Shown here one piece after another: positions 33,452 to 42,346 of a stretch of DNA of 64,000 bases. The stretch is taken from assembly GCF_002105535.1 (NCBI RefSeq), contig NZ_CP015848.1, positions 4,168,985 to 4,232,984 of the forward strand, read 5' to 3'. Source of the DNA: Magnetospirillum sp. ME-1 (GTDB lineage: Bacteria; Pseudomonadota; Alphaproteobacteria; Rhodospirillales; Magnetospirillaceae). A model generated the notes under the pieces. It had not been told where the DNA came from and did no database searches. It saw only the letters and a program-made list of their open reading frames with translations. Positions within the stretch are counted from its first letter, which is position 1; each line of letters opens with the position of its first letter. The position numbers and the translations under genes were made by a program.

Positions 33452-33655
33452 TCACCTAAGCAGGGCCAGCACGCAGGCCGTGGTGGTCGCCTGATGGGTC
33501 ATGCAGGCCTGCTGCTGCGCTTGGGTGGCGTTGAAGGCGGCCATGGCCATGGCCTGGGCCATGGACTGATACAGCATCCCCAGCGCCATGGCGCAAAGGC
33601 CGGACGGACTGGCCGCACCGGTGATCTGGCCGTTCACGGCGGTGGGAATGGCCAT
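33452..33655 (-). CDS. short RebB-family R-body protein (67 aa)
   Basis: It has the RebB start (MAIPTAVNGQITGAASPSG) and middle (LGMLYQSMAQAMAMAAFNAT, AQQQACMTHQATTT) but ends early, missing the C-terminal 20-40 residues of its neighbours. It contains three cysteines, unlike the others. It may be a specialised short subunit or a shortened copy. The ribosome-binding site is GAGG, eight bases upstream. Confidence 0.8.
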   Translation of the reverse strand: MAIPTAVNGQITGAASPSGLCAMALGMLYQSMAQAMAMAAFNATQAQQQACMTHQATTTACVLALLR

Positions 33656-33665
33656 GGGCCGGGCC

Positions 33666-34001
33666 TCAGGACACCTGCGGCGTCTGCAGCGCCTTCAGGG
33701 CGGTCAGCAGCGCCAGCATGGTGTCGGGGACGTCGCTTTGCCCCAGGGCCTTGACCGCCGCGGCATCGGAAGCGGCGCCTATGCTCAGCAGCTGCGCCAC
33801 CCCCTGGGTCGTGGCCGCCTGGGCCAGAATGTTCTGGTTGTTCTGGGCCGCCACCGCGTTCTGGTACATCAGGCCGGTGGAGTGGGCCATACTCTGGTAG
33901 ATGCTGGCCATGGCCATGGCCGGCGCCTCGCCCAGGACCTTCACGTTGGTCTGGGTCACCGCGTCGGTGATCTGGGGATTGACCGTGGAACTATCAGTCA
34001 T
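33666..34001 (-). CDS. RebB-family R-body protein (111 aa), first gene of the cluster
   Basis: This is the longest RebB-like protein here: VNPQITDAVTQTNVKVLGEA, then PAMAMASIYQSMAHSTGLMY and AATTQGVAQLLSIGAASDAA. It has the full family length. GGAGG lies five bases before the ATG. About 110 AT-richer bases upstream probably contain the operon promoter. It is likely a major structural subunit of the R-body ribbon. Confidence 0.85.
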   Translation of the reverse strand: MTDSSTVNPQITDAVTQTNVKVLGEAPAMAMASIYQSMAHSTGLMYQNAVAAQNNQNILAQAATTQGVAQLLSIGAASDAAAVKALGQSDVPDTMLALLTALKALQTPQVS

Positions 34002-34113
34002 GCCGCCCTCCGTGTCTGGCGCGCGGGCAATCGGAAAGACCGCCCCTCACGCGTGATTAGATCACGTTGACGCCCATTACTGTAGCTATAAATTGTGTCG
34101 ACAACTATTGCAC

Positions 34114-34653
34114 TTAGGCTGCGCGGGTGAAGCTTGGCTCGACCCGCAAGGCGGCGCTGCCCGCCACCCGGTCGAGGGTGTCGCGGATATGGCCGGACTC
34201 GCGGTCATCACCGCTGGTGGCGAAGCGGGCCCCCAGGCGCCGGGCCAGCCAGCGGCCCACGGTGCCGGAACGGCCCCGGCCATTGCGGCAGACCACCAGC
34301 ACCTCGCGGATGCCCTTGTCCGCCAGCCCGTCGGCGAAGGCGGCGATGGCGGCGGCGTCGGCGGCGATGAACGGCCGCCAGGGAATGTCGGACCCGAACA
34401 GCCGGCCGGCCAGCGCCTCGAACAGGGCGCGGTTGCGCCCCCACAGCCGGGTGATCAGATGCCCCTTCACCCCCAGGGCGGAAGCATCCATGTCCCAGAA
34501 GGCCAGCGTCAGGGTCGCGCCCCAGCCGGCCTGGGCCAGCCCCCGCCCCTCGGCCTTCCAGTCATCGGTGGGGTCGCAGATGCGCAGCACGGCGGCGTCG
34601 GCGCGGGGCGCCATGCCGTCGAACTCGCCGACCTTGAACGGGGAAACCAACAT
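34114..34653 (-). CDS. tyrosine/dual-specificity phosphatase-like protein (179 aa)
   Basis: The CX5R phosphate-binding loop is visible in VLVVCRNGRGRSGTVGRWL, with preceding helices (AIAAFADGLADKGI) as in cysteine-dependent phosphatases. The N-terminus (FGEFDGM..DAAVLRICDPT) is of unknown type. The start is uncertain: 34653 is used here, and an ATG at 34671 has a GAGG too close to it. It lies upstream of the R-body operon on the same strand, with about 110 bases between them; a functional link is not established. Confidence 0.65.
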   Translation of the reverse strand: MLVSPFKVGEFDGMAPRADAAVLRICDPTDDWKAEGRGLAQAGWGATLTLAFWDMDASALGVKGHLITRLWGRNRALFEALAGRLFGSDIPWRPFIAADAAAIAAFADGLADKGIREVLVVCRNGRGRSGTVGRWLARRLGARFATSGDDRESGHIRDTLDRVAGSAALRVEPSFTRAA

Positions 34654-34733
34654 GAGGGAGCCCGTGAACATGCCTCGATAATTCAGATATCGTGCATGTT
34701 GCGCCGCAATGCAAGTGCGGCGGCGGAATGGGC

Positions 34734-35708
34734 CTATGCGCTTTTGTTTGATGCCACCAACGCCGCCAGCCCGACGAAGGCGGGCAGCGGGTGGGTGATC
34801 AGCCAGGTGGGAATCCCTGCCAGATAGGGCTGGAAGCGCCCATGGGCCTCGAAGCGCGTCCTGAACGACGAGAGGCGGAAGGCATCGGCCATGCGCGGCA
34901 GGATGCCGCCGGCGATGAACACGCCGCCCTTGGCGCCCAGCGACAGGGCCAGGTTGCCCGCCACGGTACCCATCATGGCGAAGAAGGTTTCCACCGCCTC
35001 GCGGCTGACGGGGCACGATCCGTCCAGGCCCCGCTTGCTGATCACATCGGGGGTGGAGAACACCGCCTGATGCCCCGACAGGGCGGCGATGGCCTGATAG
35101 AGGTTGACCAGCCCCTGCCCCGACAGCACCCGCTCGGCCGAGACGTGGTCGAACTGGCTGCGCAGGCGGTCGAGGATGCGGGCCTCGCGCTCGGTGGCGG
35201 CGGCCATGGTGACGTGGCCGCCCTCGGTATCGAGCGCCGTCCACTCGCCCGACGCTGAAGGGACCAGGGCTGAGACCCCTAGTCCGGTGCCCGGCCCCAG
35301 AATGGCGATGGGTCGCCCGGCCAAGGCCGCTCCGCCGCCGATGGCGACCAGATGCTCGGGCTTTAAGTGACGGACCGACAGGGCCACGGCGGTGAAGTCG
35401 TTGACCACTTCCAGCCGCTCCAGCCCCACCGCCTGCCGCGTGGCCTCGATGGAGAAGCGCCAGGGGGAATTGGTCAGTTCGATGCGGTCGCCGTCGATCA
35501 CCGAGGCCACGGCGAAGGCGCCGCGCCGGGGCATCGCCCCGCCCCCCTGATCGGCGAGATAGGCCTTGATGGCCGGAGCCGGCCCGTCGTAATCGGCACA
35601 GCGCAGAACCACCGGATTGGCCGCCTCGCCATCGGCGCCCACCAGGGCGAACCGGGCATGGGTGCCGCCGATATCGGCGACCAGAACCGGAGCGGCTTTG
35701 GAGCTCAT
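34734..35708 (-). CDS. glk: glucokinase (ROK-unrelated, Glk type)
   Basis: This 324-aa ASKHA-fold kinase phosphorylates glucose with ATP. Phosphate 1 motif ADIGGTHARFAL is at residues 11-22, the substrate region is SPWRFSIEA-VVNDFTAVAL, and the glucose/phosphate 2 motif is GPGTGLGVSAL. It overlaps the stop of glgA by four bases, so it is co-translated with glycogen synthase. Confidence 0.95.
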   Translation of the reverse strand: MSSKAAPVLVADIGGTHARFALVGADGEAANPVVLRCADYDGPAPAIKAYLADQGGGAMPRRGAFAVASVIDGDRIELTNSPWRFSIEATRQAVGLERLEVVNDFTAVALSVRHLKPEHLVAIGGGAALAGRPIAILGPGTGLGVSALVPSASGEWTALDTEGGHVTMAAATEREARILDRLRSQFDHVSAERVLSGQGLVNLYQAIAALSGHQAVFSTPDVISKRGLDGSCPVSREAVETFFAMMGTVAGNLALSLGAKGGVFIAGGILPRMADAFRLSSFRTRFEAHGRFQPYLAGIPTWLITHPLPAFVGLAALVASNKSA

Positions 35709-37183
35709 GCCTTCTTCTTTCCCTTGCCGTTGCCGGCGAACGATTTATAGAGATCCCGGTACAGCGCCGCCGAACGTCCCCACGAGAAGTCCTGGGCGAC
35801 GCAGGCCCTGACGATCTTCGCCCACTGGTCCTTCCTGGCGTAAAGCCCCACGGCCCGCTCCACCGCCCACTGGAAGGCGCCCACGTTGCAATGCTCGAAC
35901 ACGAAGCCGTTGGCCTTGCCGGTCATCAGGGTGTCGTAGCCGGTGTCCACCAGGGTGTCGGCCAGCCCGCCGGTGGCATGGGCCACCGGCACGGTGCCGT
36001 AGCGGAAGGCGTAGAACTGGGTCAGGCCGCAAGGCTCGAAGCGCGACGGCATCAGCAGCATGTCGCCGCCCGCCATCATGCGATGCGCCAGGGGCTCGGA
36101 ATAGCCGATGCGCGCCGCCACCTGGGTGGGATGGGCGGCGGCCGCCGCCCGGAAACCATCCTCCAGGGGCTTGTCGCCGGTTCCCACCACCGCCACCTGG
36201 GCGCCCAGCTTCAGGATGTTGGGCAGCGCCGCCAGCACCAGATCCATGCCCTTGTGGTCGTTGAGGCGGCTGACGATCACCATCAGCGGCGCATCCGGGT
36301 CCTGGGCCAGACCCAGCTCCGCCTGAAGGGCAGCCTTGTTGCGGGCCTTGCCCGCCGCGTCGCCGGGGGCATAGGGATGGGCCAGATGGGCATCAGAGGC
36401 CGGGTTCCAAACCCCATAATCGGCGCCGTTGAGGATGCCGGTCAGATCCGAGGCGCGATGGGACAAAAGCCCGTCCATGCCGCAGCCGAAGGCCGGGGTC
36501 TGGATCTCCTTGGCGTAGCGCGGGCTGACCGTGGTGATGCGGTCGCAATAGAACAGCCCGGCCTTGAGGAAGGACAGGGTATCGTAATACTCGAACCCCT
36601 CCATGGCGTACATCTCGGGGGGAAAGCCCAGGCGCGCCACCATGTCGGGCGGGAACTGGCCCTGATAGGCGATATTGTGGATGGTGAACACCGTCGCCGG
36701 GCGATGGATCACGTTCCAGGCGTGCAGGTAAGCCGCCGCCAGACCGGTCTGCCAGTCGTTGGCGTGCAGCACCTGGGGCCGCCACTTGACCGGGCTGCCC
36801 TCGGTGCACAGATGGGCGGCGGTCCACGACAGCAGGGCGAAGCGCAGCGCGTTGTCGGGCCAGTCGCGGCCCTGGGAATCCTGATAGGGGCCGCCGACCC
36901 GCTCGAACAGCGCCGGACAGTCCACCAGCCAGACCGGAACGCCGCTGTCGGGCAGCTTGCCGGACAGCAGAACCGCCTCGGCCCCCAGGCCGAAGGGATC
37001 GCCCAGCACGCCGGCCGCCTTTTTCGCGCCGGCCGCCTTGATGGCGTCGGGATAGCCGGGCAGCAGGATGCGGACATCCACGCCGGATTCGGCCAGGGCG
37101 GCGGGCAGAGCCCCCGACACGTCGGCCAGCCCGCCGGTCTTGACCAGCGGAAACACTTCTGAGGAAGCGAACAGCACGCGCAT
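35705..37183 (-). CDS. glgA: glycogen synthase (ADP-glucose)
   Basis: This 492-aa GT5 enzyme has the ADP-glucose-binding KTGGL motif at residues 15-19 ([20 protein letters not shown]), the [15 protein letters not shown] region and the C-terminal [20 protein letters not shown] motif with the catalytic Glu. It elongates glycogen from ADP-glucose supplied by GlgC, whose gene is divergent 173 bases away. It is followed by glk in an overlapping operon. Confidence 0.97.
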   Translation of the reverse strand: MRVLFASSEVFPLVKTGGLADVSGALPAALAESGVDVRILLPGYPDAIKAAGAKKAAGVLGDPFGLGAEAVLLSGKLPDSGVPVWLVDCPALFERVGGPYQDSQGRDWPDNALRFALLSWTAAHLCTEGSPVKWRPQVLHANDWQTGLAAAYLHAWNVIHRPATVFTIHNIAYQGQFPPDMVARLGFPPEMYAMEGFEYYDTLSFLKAGLFYCDRITTVSPRYAKEIQTPAFGCGMDGLLSHRASDLTGILNGADYGVWNPASDAHLAHPYAPGDAAGKARNKAALQAELGLAQDPDAPLMVIVSRLNDHKGMDLVLAALPNILKLGAQVAVVGTGDKPLEDGFRAAAAAHPTQVAARIGYSEPLAHRMMAGGDMLLMPSRFEPCGLTQFYAFRYGTVPVAHATGGLADTLVDTGYDTLMTGKANGFVFEHCNVGAFQWAVERAVGLYARKDQWAKIVRACVAQDFSWGRSAALYRDLYKSFAGNGKGKKKA

Positions 37184-37356
37184 CTCGGACCCCGTTCGGA
37201 GGTTGAAGCACTCCTACCTTCAGCCTATCCCGGATTACCGCCGCCGTCGAGAGAGGCCGTGGCCCCACATGGCCGCTTCCCGCCCCCTGCGATTGTACCC
37301 ATGCGGGGATTGTGGCACCGTCATCGGGCAACGAGAAAACGTCCAAGGGGTGATGA

Positions 37357-38646
37357 ATGTACGATCCCACCGATCGGAGCGCCGCCATCGACATCGAGGT
37401 CAACGACCGTCTGCGCAAGACCCTGGCGCTGATCCTGGCGGGCGGGCGCGGCTCGCGCCTGATGGACCTCACCGACTGGCACGCCAAGCCGGCCATTCCC
37501 TTCGCCGGCAAGTTCCGCATCATCGACTTCACGCTCTCCAACTGCATCAATTCCGGCATCCGCCGCATCGGCGTGCTGACCCAGTACAAGGCCCATTCCC
37601 TGCTGCAGCACATCCAGCGCGGCTGGGGATTCCTCAGGGGCGAGTTCAACGAATTCATCGAGTTGCTGCCCGCCCAGCAGCGCACCCAGGGCGAGAACTG
37701 GTACAAGGGCACCGCCGACGCGGTGTTCCAGAACCTGGACATCGTGCGGGCGCACAGGCCCGAGCACGTGCTGATCCTGGCCGGCGACCATGTCTACAAG
37801 ATGCATTACGGCCGTATGCTCGCCCACCACCTGGCCGCCGGGGCCGACGTGACGGTGGCCTGCATCGAGGTGCCGCTGGAGGCCGCCAAGGGCTTCGGCG
37901 TCATGGCGGTGGATGACGACGACCGCATCATCCGCTTCGACGAGAAGCCCGCCAACCCGCAGCCCATGCCCGGCCACCCGGACAAGGCCATGGCCAGCAT
38001 GGGCATCTACATCTTCAACGCCCAGCTGCTGTTCGACCTGCTGCAAAAGGATTCCACCGCCGCCGAAACCAGCCACGATTTCGGCAAGGACCTGATCCCC
38101 GCCCTGGTCGCCACCCACCGGGTGATCGCCCACCACTTCCAGGATTCCTGCGTCATGCACGAAGGGGCGCGGGAACATTACTGGCGCGACGTCGGCACCA
38201 TCGACGCCTATTGGGAGGCCAACATGGACCTCACCACGGTGACGCCGGCGCTCAATCTCTATGACGAGAGCTGGCCCATCTGGACCGACCAGCCGCAATC
38301 GCCCCCCGCCAAGTTCGTGTTCGATTCCGATCACCGGCGCGGCATGGCGGTGGATTCCCTGGTGGCGGGCGGCTGCATCATCTCGGGCGCCGTGGTGCGG
38401 CGCTCCATGCTGTTCTCCAACGTCCGGGTCAATTCCTATTGCGTAGTCGAGGACGCCGTCATCCTCCCCAACGTCGACATCGGCCGCCACGCCCGCCTGA
38501 AGCGCTGCATCGTCGACCAGGGCGTGGTGGTCCCCCCGGGACTGGTGGTGGGCGAAGACCCAACCCTGGATGCCGCCCGCTTCCACCGCACCGAAAAGGG
38601 CATCACCCTGGTGACGGCGGAGAGGGTGAAGCTGTTGGGGGCGTAG
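37357..38646 (+). CDS. glgC: glucose-1-phosphate adenylyltransferase
   Basis: The 429-aa product makes ADP-glucose. It has the nucleotide-binding [20 protein letters not shown] at about residues 25-44, the [16 protein letters not shown] substrate segment and the C-terminal left-handed beta-helix ([19 protein letters not shown]). The divergent arrangement with glgA-glk suggests shared control from the 173-bp gap. The ATG follows AAGGGG. Confidence 0.97.
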   Translation: MYDPTDRSAAIDIEVNDRLRKTLALILAGGRGSRLMDLTDWHAKPAIPFAGKFRIIDFTLSNCINSGIRRIGVLTQYKAHSLLQHIQRGWGFLRGEFNEFIELLPAQQRTQGENWYKGTADAVFQNLDIVRAHRPEHVLILAGDHVYKMHYGRMLAHHLAAGADVTVACIEVPLEAAKGFGVMAVDDDDRIIRFDEKPANPQPMPGHPDKAMASMGIYIFNAQLLFDLLQKDSTAAETSHDFGKDLIPALVATHRVIAHHFQDSCVMHEGAREHYWRDVGTIDAYWEANMDLTTVTPALNLYDESWPIWTDQPQSPPAKFVFDSDHRRGMAVDSLVAGGCIISGAVVRRSMLFSNVRVNSYCVVEDAVILPNVDIGRHARLKRCIVDQGVVVPPGLVVGEDPTLDAARFHRTEKGITLVTAERVKLLGA

Positions 38647-38861
38647 GGAACAGGCATTCAACGTTAACGCCGTGCCATACCGCACCTAGGTTCCGGCGGC
38701 AAGACCCCCTCTCCCTCGGCAGACGATGATGTGCCAGAGGAAATATGGCCGCTTTGCGCCCATGCTGCTCATTCCAGAGCGAGGTCATCTTGCTCGTAAG
38801 CAGACATCCGTCGATGGGCCAGGATCCATTCAAGGCCGGAGGGAGATTCCCGGGGCGGGTC

Positions 38862-39026
38862 ATGTTCTACAATCCAATGCGCAAACACATCCGCAACAGG
38901 ATGCTGTCCCCCATCGAGTTCGAGCGTTGGCACAATGTGATCACCGAGGACCTCTGGAAAACTCGGGACTATTCAGTCCACGTGATTTCAGAGGCCCCGA
39001 CCCTAATGGGTCGGACCTATCATTAG
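38862..39026 (+). pseudogene. IS3-family transposase remnant (C-terminal end)
   Basis: The phrase FYNPMRKHIRNRMLSPIEFE matches the C-terminus of IS3-type OrfB integrase-core transposases (FYN-R-H-S-LSP-EFE pattern), followed by LWKTRDYS. The DDE catalytic part is absent. An ATG at 38745 can extend the frame, but the extra residues are not transposase-like. Only a relic remains. Confidence 0.6.
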
Positions 39027-39335
39027 TAGATAGGCTATCATAACAAATAAGGCCGAAAGCGTTACCAGCCATGCCAGCGTCAGAAAAATATATCTGACAA
39101 TGCCCCCGGCGCTGGTCCCTGTAATTCTTGGAAGGACGCTTGCATAAATAAAGCATGCAGCACTTATGATGGCAGGTACCGCTGACCATAAATTATCAAC
39201 AAAATATTGCTGAAAGCTACGTCCATCATAGGAGATGCCCACAGAGAAAACAAATCCCCAAATTCCGAATGATAGAGCTGACATGACTTGCATGATTATA
39301 CCGGGCCGCTTCACATGCTCCTGAGTTGGCGCCAT
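39003..39335 (-). CDS. hypothetical membrane protein (110 aa)
   Basis: Three membrane segments are visible (IMQVMSALSFGIWGFVFSVG, WSAVPAIISAACFIYASVL, YIFLTLAWLVTLSALFVMIA). It has GGGGGG just before ATG as ribosome-binding site. Base composition is more AT-rich than its neighbours. No family was recognised. A CCGACCC/GGGTCGG hairpin (38997-39014) overlaps its stop and may end transcription. Confidence 0.5.
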   Translation of the reverse strand: MAPTQEHVKRPGIIMQVMSALSFGIWGFVFSVGISYDGRSFQQYFVDNLWSAVPAIISAACFIYASVLPRITGTSAGGIVRYIFLTLAWLVTLSALFVMIAYLLMIGPTH

Positions 39336-39567
39336 ACCGCCCCCCTATTTTACGTGGCGTGATTCCCATGGGCCTGATTTCTCAGACATTTTCAAGATAG
39401 GCGGCCCATCCGCCATTGATTAAAGCCAGAATAGCTAAAATACGGCTCAACCGGAAGGTGGCATGGGAGGTGGTGGCTGGCCGCGCCCATGCCGGTTACC
39501 ACCTGAGCATTTTGCTCGAAAGTGGCCATTGGGGCGGCTACAGACTTGCCTGTAGCCCTAATGCAAC

Positions 39568-39756
39568 TTGAACCAGTTGACAAACCGGCGCCTCAAACGC
39601 GGCGTGTTCCACTCCCTCGTGAACCTTCAGGCCGCCATCAATCGGTTCGTCATCGAGACCAACGAAAACCCTCGCCCGTTCAACTGGACCGCTGACCCTG
39701 ACCGCATCATCGCCGCCGTCAGGCGTGGGCACCAAGAGTTAGACTCGATCCATTAG
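39568..39756 (+). pseudogene. IS630-family transposase remnant (C-terminal end)
   Basis: The frame reads RRLKRGVFHSLVNLQAAINR and then NPRPFNWTADPDRIIAAVRR, the usual end of IS630-type transposases. Only the last 62 residues survive. A second copy of the very end (TRGHQALDSVH) lies at 40237-40284. Confidence 0.7.
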
Positions 39757-40163
39757 GGCATCCGCTCCATGGCGAACTGGCGCACCACCAGTTTGACGTA
39801 GACCTTGCCCTCTGGCTGGTGGTGGTACGCGGCCAGGGCCCGGTTGGTGAGGGTGGTCAGTTGCTTCCCCAGGACCACCTTGTCCTCGTTGTGCATGAGT
39901 TTCTCGACGGTGAGGCTTCGGACGTGGTCGATGTAGAGCCCTCGCAGGTCGCCGGACAATTCCTTGACCGTCGTCGCCTCCTTGTCGTCGATAGCTACCC
40001 CCTGCAGCCAGACGCGGACGGCGAAATAGTCGCCCTCAGCGGAGGTGACGAGGGCAAGCAACGGCTTGTCGAACTCGAACGGGGTTTCCGCCACGGCGGG
40101 AGCGGGCAGGGCGAACGGCAGTAGGGCGACGGCGAGCGCGGTCATGATCTTGCGCAGGAGCAT
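39753..40163 (-). CDS. FliL-like secreted protein (136 aa)
   Basis: After a signal peptide (IMTALAVALLPFALPAPAVA) the protein has a FliL-like core: DYFAVRVWLQGVAIDD, then KELSGDLRGLYIDHVRSL, then LTNRALAAYHHQPEGKVYVK and LVVRQFAME. FliL acts at the flagellar stator, but this copy has no membrane anchor other than the signal sequence and no flagellar neighbours. It is flanked on both sides by IS630 tails, suggesting it moved or was left between two IS insertions. The start has AAGG seven bases upstream. Confidence 0.55.
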   Translation of the reverse strand: MLLRKIMTALAVALLPFALPAPAVAETPFEFDKPLLALVTSAEGDYFAVRVWLQGVAIDDKEATTVKELSGDLRGLYIDHVRSLTVEKLMHNEDKVVLGKQLTTLTNRALAAYHHQPEGKVYVKLVVRQFAMERMP

Positions 40164-40236
40164 CGGAAACCTTCGCTGTGAGTTTCCAGCCATTATAGCT
40201 CAACCGCACCGTTTGAGAAGTCGCTCAGCCCTTGCC

Positions 40237-40284
40237 GCCGTGGCCGTCACGCGTGGGCACCAAGCGTTAGATTCCGTCCACTAG
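40237..40284 (+). pseudogene. IS630 transposase tail, second copy
   Basis: Fifteen codons plus a stop (AAVAVTRGHQALDSVH) match the end of the remnant at 39709-39756 at most positions. It is not a gene on its own. Confidence 0.55.
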
Positions 40285-40298
40285 GGTCATCTGCGGCC

Positions 40299-40892
40299 CT
40301 ACTCCCAAAGGGATGGACACTTTTCAGGAGGCAAATGATCGCGAAGGGCGGCCTTGATGGCCGCGGCGGATGCCGAGTGCTTATACGGAGTGATGTCCAC
40401 GTACCCAAATGGCGCCCTGGCCGCTCTGACCCTGTATATGTCAAAGCGAATGTCCATTAGCGCTGTGACGATCGCTTCTATCCATCCTTGCGCCATGCCG
40501 GGATAAAGCCGTCCCTGCTGGCGGGTCACAGAAATGACCTCAGCTAAAGACAACTCGGTGCTGCCAAGTAATGTCCGCACACGAATGCCGCTGGCATCGA
40601 TTTGCAGAGTTGGGCAATTGGTCGTTCGGCGGAATAGCCCCTGCGCCAACATGAACACCAAGAACCCAACGATGGCCTCAAGGCACCAATTTATTGGCGG
40701 AGAAGGATCAGGGTCCCGCAGGGCGACGATCAGCAGTGAGCCAAACACTAAGCAAAAAAAGGCCAACTGGCACAGCCAGAACCCACCAACTGTGGCCTTG
40801 AGCGGTGCCGTCTCACGGGGAAGGTTGCCCGAAGCAGCCCGTTCCTCACTGCCCACTTCGTTCAACTCACGCCTCCTCCGATGAGCGCTCAT
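40299..40892 (-). CDS. hypothetical two-helix membrane protein (197 aa)
   Basis: There are two membrane helices near residues 38-58 (WLCQLAFFCLVFGSLLIVAL) and 70-90. A C-terminal beta-rich domain follows that resembles bacterial PH-like domains (TLQIDASGIRVRTLLG, TELSLAEVISVTRQ). Possibly a membrane-stress or immunity-type protein, but nothing specific is recognised. There is no clear ribosome-binding site; the start at ATG 40892 is tentative. Confidence 0.45.
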   Translation of the reverse strand: MSAHRRRRELNEVGSEERAASGNLPRETAPLKATVGGFWLCQLAFFCLVFGSLLIVALRDPDPSPPINWCLEAIVGFLVFMLAQGLFRRTTNCPTLQIDASGIRVRTLLGSTELSLAEVISVTRQQGRLYPGMAQGWIEAIVTALMDIRFDIYRVRAARAPFGYVDITPYKHSASAAAIKAALRDHLPPEKCPSLWE

Positions 40893-41289
40893 TTGCACTG
40901 TTTGACGGCAAGGTAACAGGGCCCTAGTCCAACGGGTATGCGGAATGTCGTTGCGACACTATTTCACTTCGGAAAATTTCCAATCCCGGAACGCCATTGC
41001 CAGCTTCAGCGGGAGGAAGGGTGCCCGAAAGAGAAGGGCCGTTCTGCTTCCGCATTGCTAATTCTCTGGCCAATAGCCGCCCGTCCACTTTCGGCCCTTC
41101 TAAGCCATGCGGATAGTCGAAGTTAGAGAAACAGTCCAACACTCCGGTTCCCAAAGGGCCGCGCCCTTTGGCGGGTGCGGGCGGAGCCCGCGTGATCGGC
41201 GGAGCCGTCATCGCGGAACAACCGGCCGGCATCGGGGCTGAAAGATCCTTCGCCGATGGCTCAGGATGACATTGGGGGCGCCCCCTCCC
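40893..41289. other. non-coding stretch with palindromes
   Basis: No supported gene. It contains the hairpin CCAAAGGGC/GCCCTTTGG with loop CGC (41151-41171), followed by a second GC-rich inverted repeat (GCGGG/CCCGC). This CAAAGGGC-GCCCTTTGG type of palindrome is a likely intergenic repeat. Confidence 0.4.
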
Positions 41290-42264
41290 CTATTTCCCCG
41301 CCTTCTCCAGCTGCCGCCACCGCGCCACGTTGGCGTTGTGCTCGTCGAGGGTCCGGGCGAAGGCGTGGCCGCCGGTGCCATCGGCGACGAAGTAGAGCGC
41401 GTCGGTCTTGGCCGGATGCAGCACGGCTTCCAGCGAGGCGCGGCCGGGATTGGCGATGGGAGTCTTGGGCAGGCCGTCGATGGTGTAGGTGTTCCAGGGG
41501 TGGTTGGTCTGGAGTTCGGCGCGGGTCAGCGGGTGGTCCAGTTCGCCCAGACCGTCGGAGACGCCATAGATCACCGTGGGGTCGGATTGCAGGCGCATGC
41601 CCTTGGCGAGGCGGTTGTAGAACACGCCGGCGACCTTGGCGCGCTCGGAATCCACGGCCGTCTCGCGCTCGACCATGGAGGCGAGGATCAGCGCCTCGTC
41701 CTTGGCTTTCAGCGGCAGGCCGGGGGCACGCGCCACCCACAGCACGTCCAGCGTCTGGGCCATGGCCTTTTCCATGCGGGCGATGACGTCGTCGCGGGAC
41801 TCGTCCCTCACCATGTGCCAGGTTTCGGGCAGCAGGCGGCCTTCCGCCGGCTTCCTGGTGATGGGGCCGGCGAGGAAGTCGGCTTCCTTGACCAGTTCCA
41901 GCACCTGGCGCACGGTCAGGCCCTCGGCCACCGTCAGCTTGTGGATCACCACCTTGCCCTCGGCGATGATGCGCATGGCCTCTTCCGGCGAGACATGGGC
42001 GGGAAAGGCGTATTCGCCGGCTTTCAGCGTGGCGCGGCGCAGCTTGACGCCGACGGCGAAGACATAGCGCGACGAGATCACCCCGGCGCCTTCCAGGGAC
42101 TGGGCGATCAGTTCGGTACCCGAGCCCTTGGGAATGATCACGGTGACCGGCTTTGCCAGCGGCCCCGACCCGGTGAAGCGGCGGTGGCCTTCCCAGGCGA
42201 TCCAGGCGGCCATCAGGACCAGCACGGCCGTCAGGGCGGCGGCGATCTTCATCCAGGGCTTCAT
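41290..42264 (-). CDS. mltG: endolytic murein transglycosylase MltG
   Basis: This 324-aa inner-membrane protein has an N-terminal helix (IAAALTAVLVLMAAWIAW), a LysM-like region and the YceG catalytic domain. The catalytic Glu lies in LILASMVERETAV, with QSDPTVIYG and NTYTIDGLPKTPIANPG downstream. It cuts nascent glycan strands to set their length. It follows fabF on the same strand, a common alphaproteobacterial order. Confidence 0.95.
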   Translation of the reverse strand: MKPWMKIAAALTAVLVLMAAWIAWEGHRRFTGSGPLAKPVTVIIPKGSGTELIAQSLEGAGVISSRYVFAVGVKLRRATLKAGEYAFPAHVSPEEAMRIIAEGKVVIHKLTVAEGLTVRQVLELVKEADFLAGPITRKPAEGRLLPETWHMVRDESRDDVIARMEKAMAQTLDVLWVARAPGLPLKAKDEALILASMVERETAVDSERAKVAGVFYNRLAKGMRLQSDPTVIYGVSDGLGELDHPLTRAELQTNHPWNTYTIDGLPKTPIANPGRASLEAVLHPAKTDALYFVADGTGGHAFARTLDEHNANVARWRQLEKAGK

Positions 42265-42290
42265 TTCCGCGCTTTCCTTCCGGACAGGAC

Positions 42291-42319
42291 AAAGGCCCCC
42301 GTTTGCGGCGGGGGCCTTG
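42291..42319 (-). terminator. hairpin terminator/attenuator between fabF and mltG
   Basis: On the minus strand AAGGCCCCCG pairs with CGGGGGCCTT across a 7-nt loop and is followed by TGTCC. There is only a short T-run, so partial termination is likely and mltG can still be read through. Confidence 0.5.
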
Positions 42320-42346
42320 CCTAAAGAAACGGCTCTGCGGTGCCTG

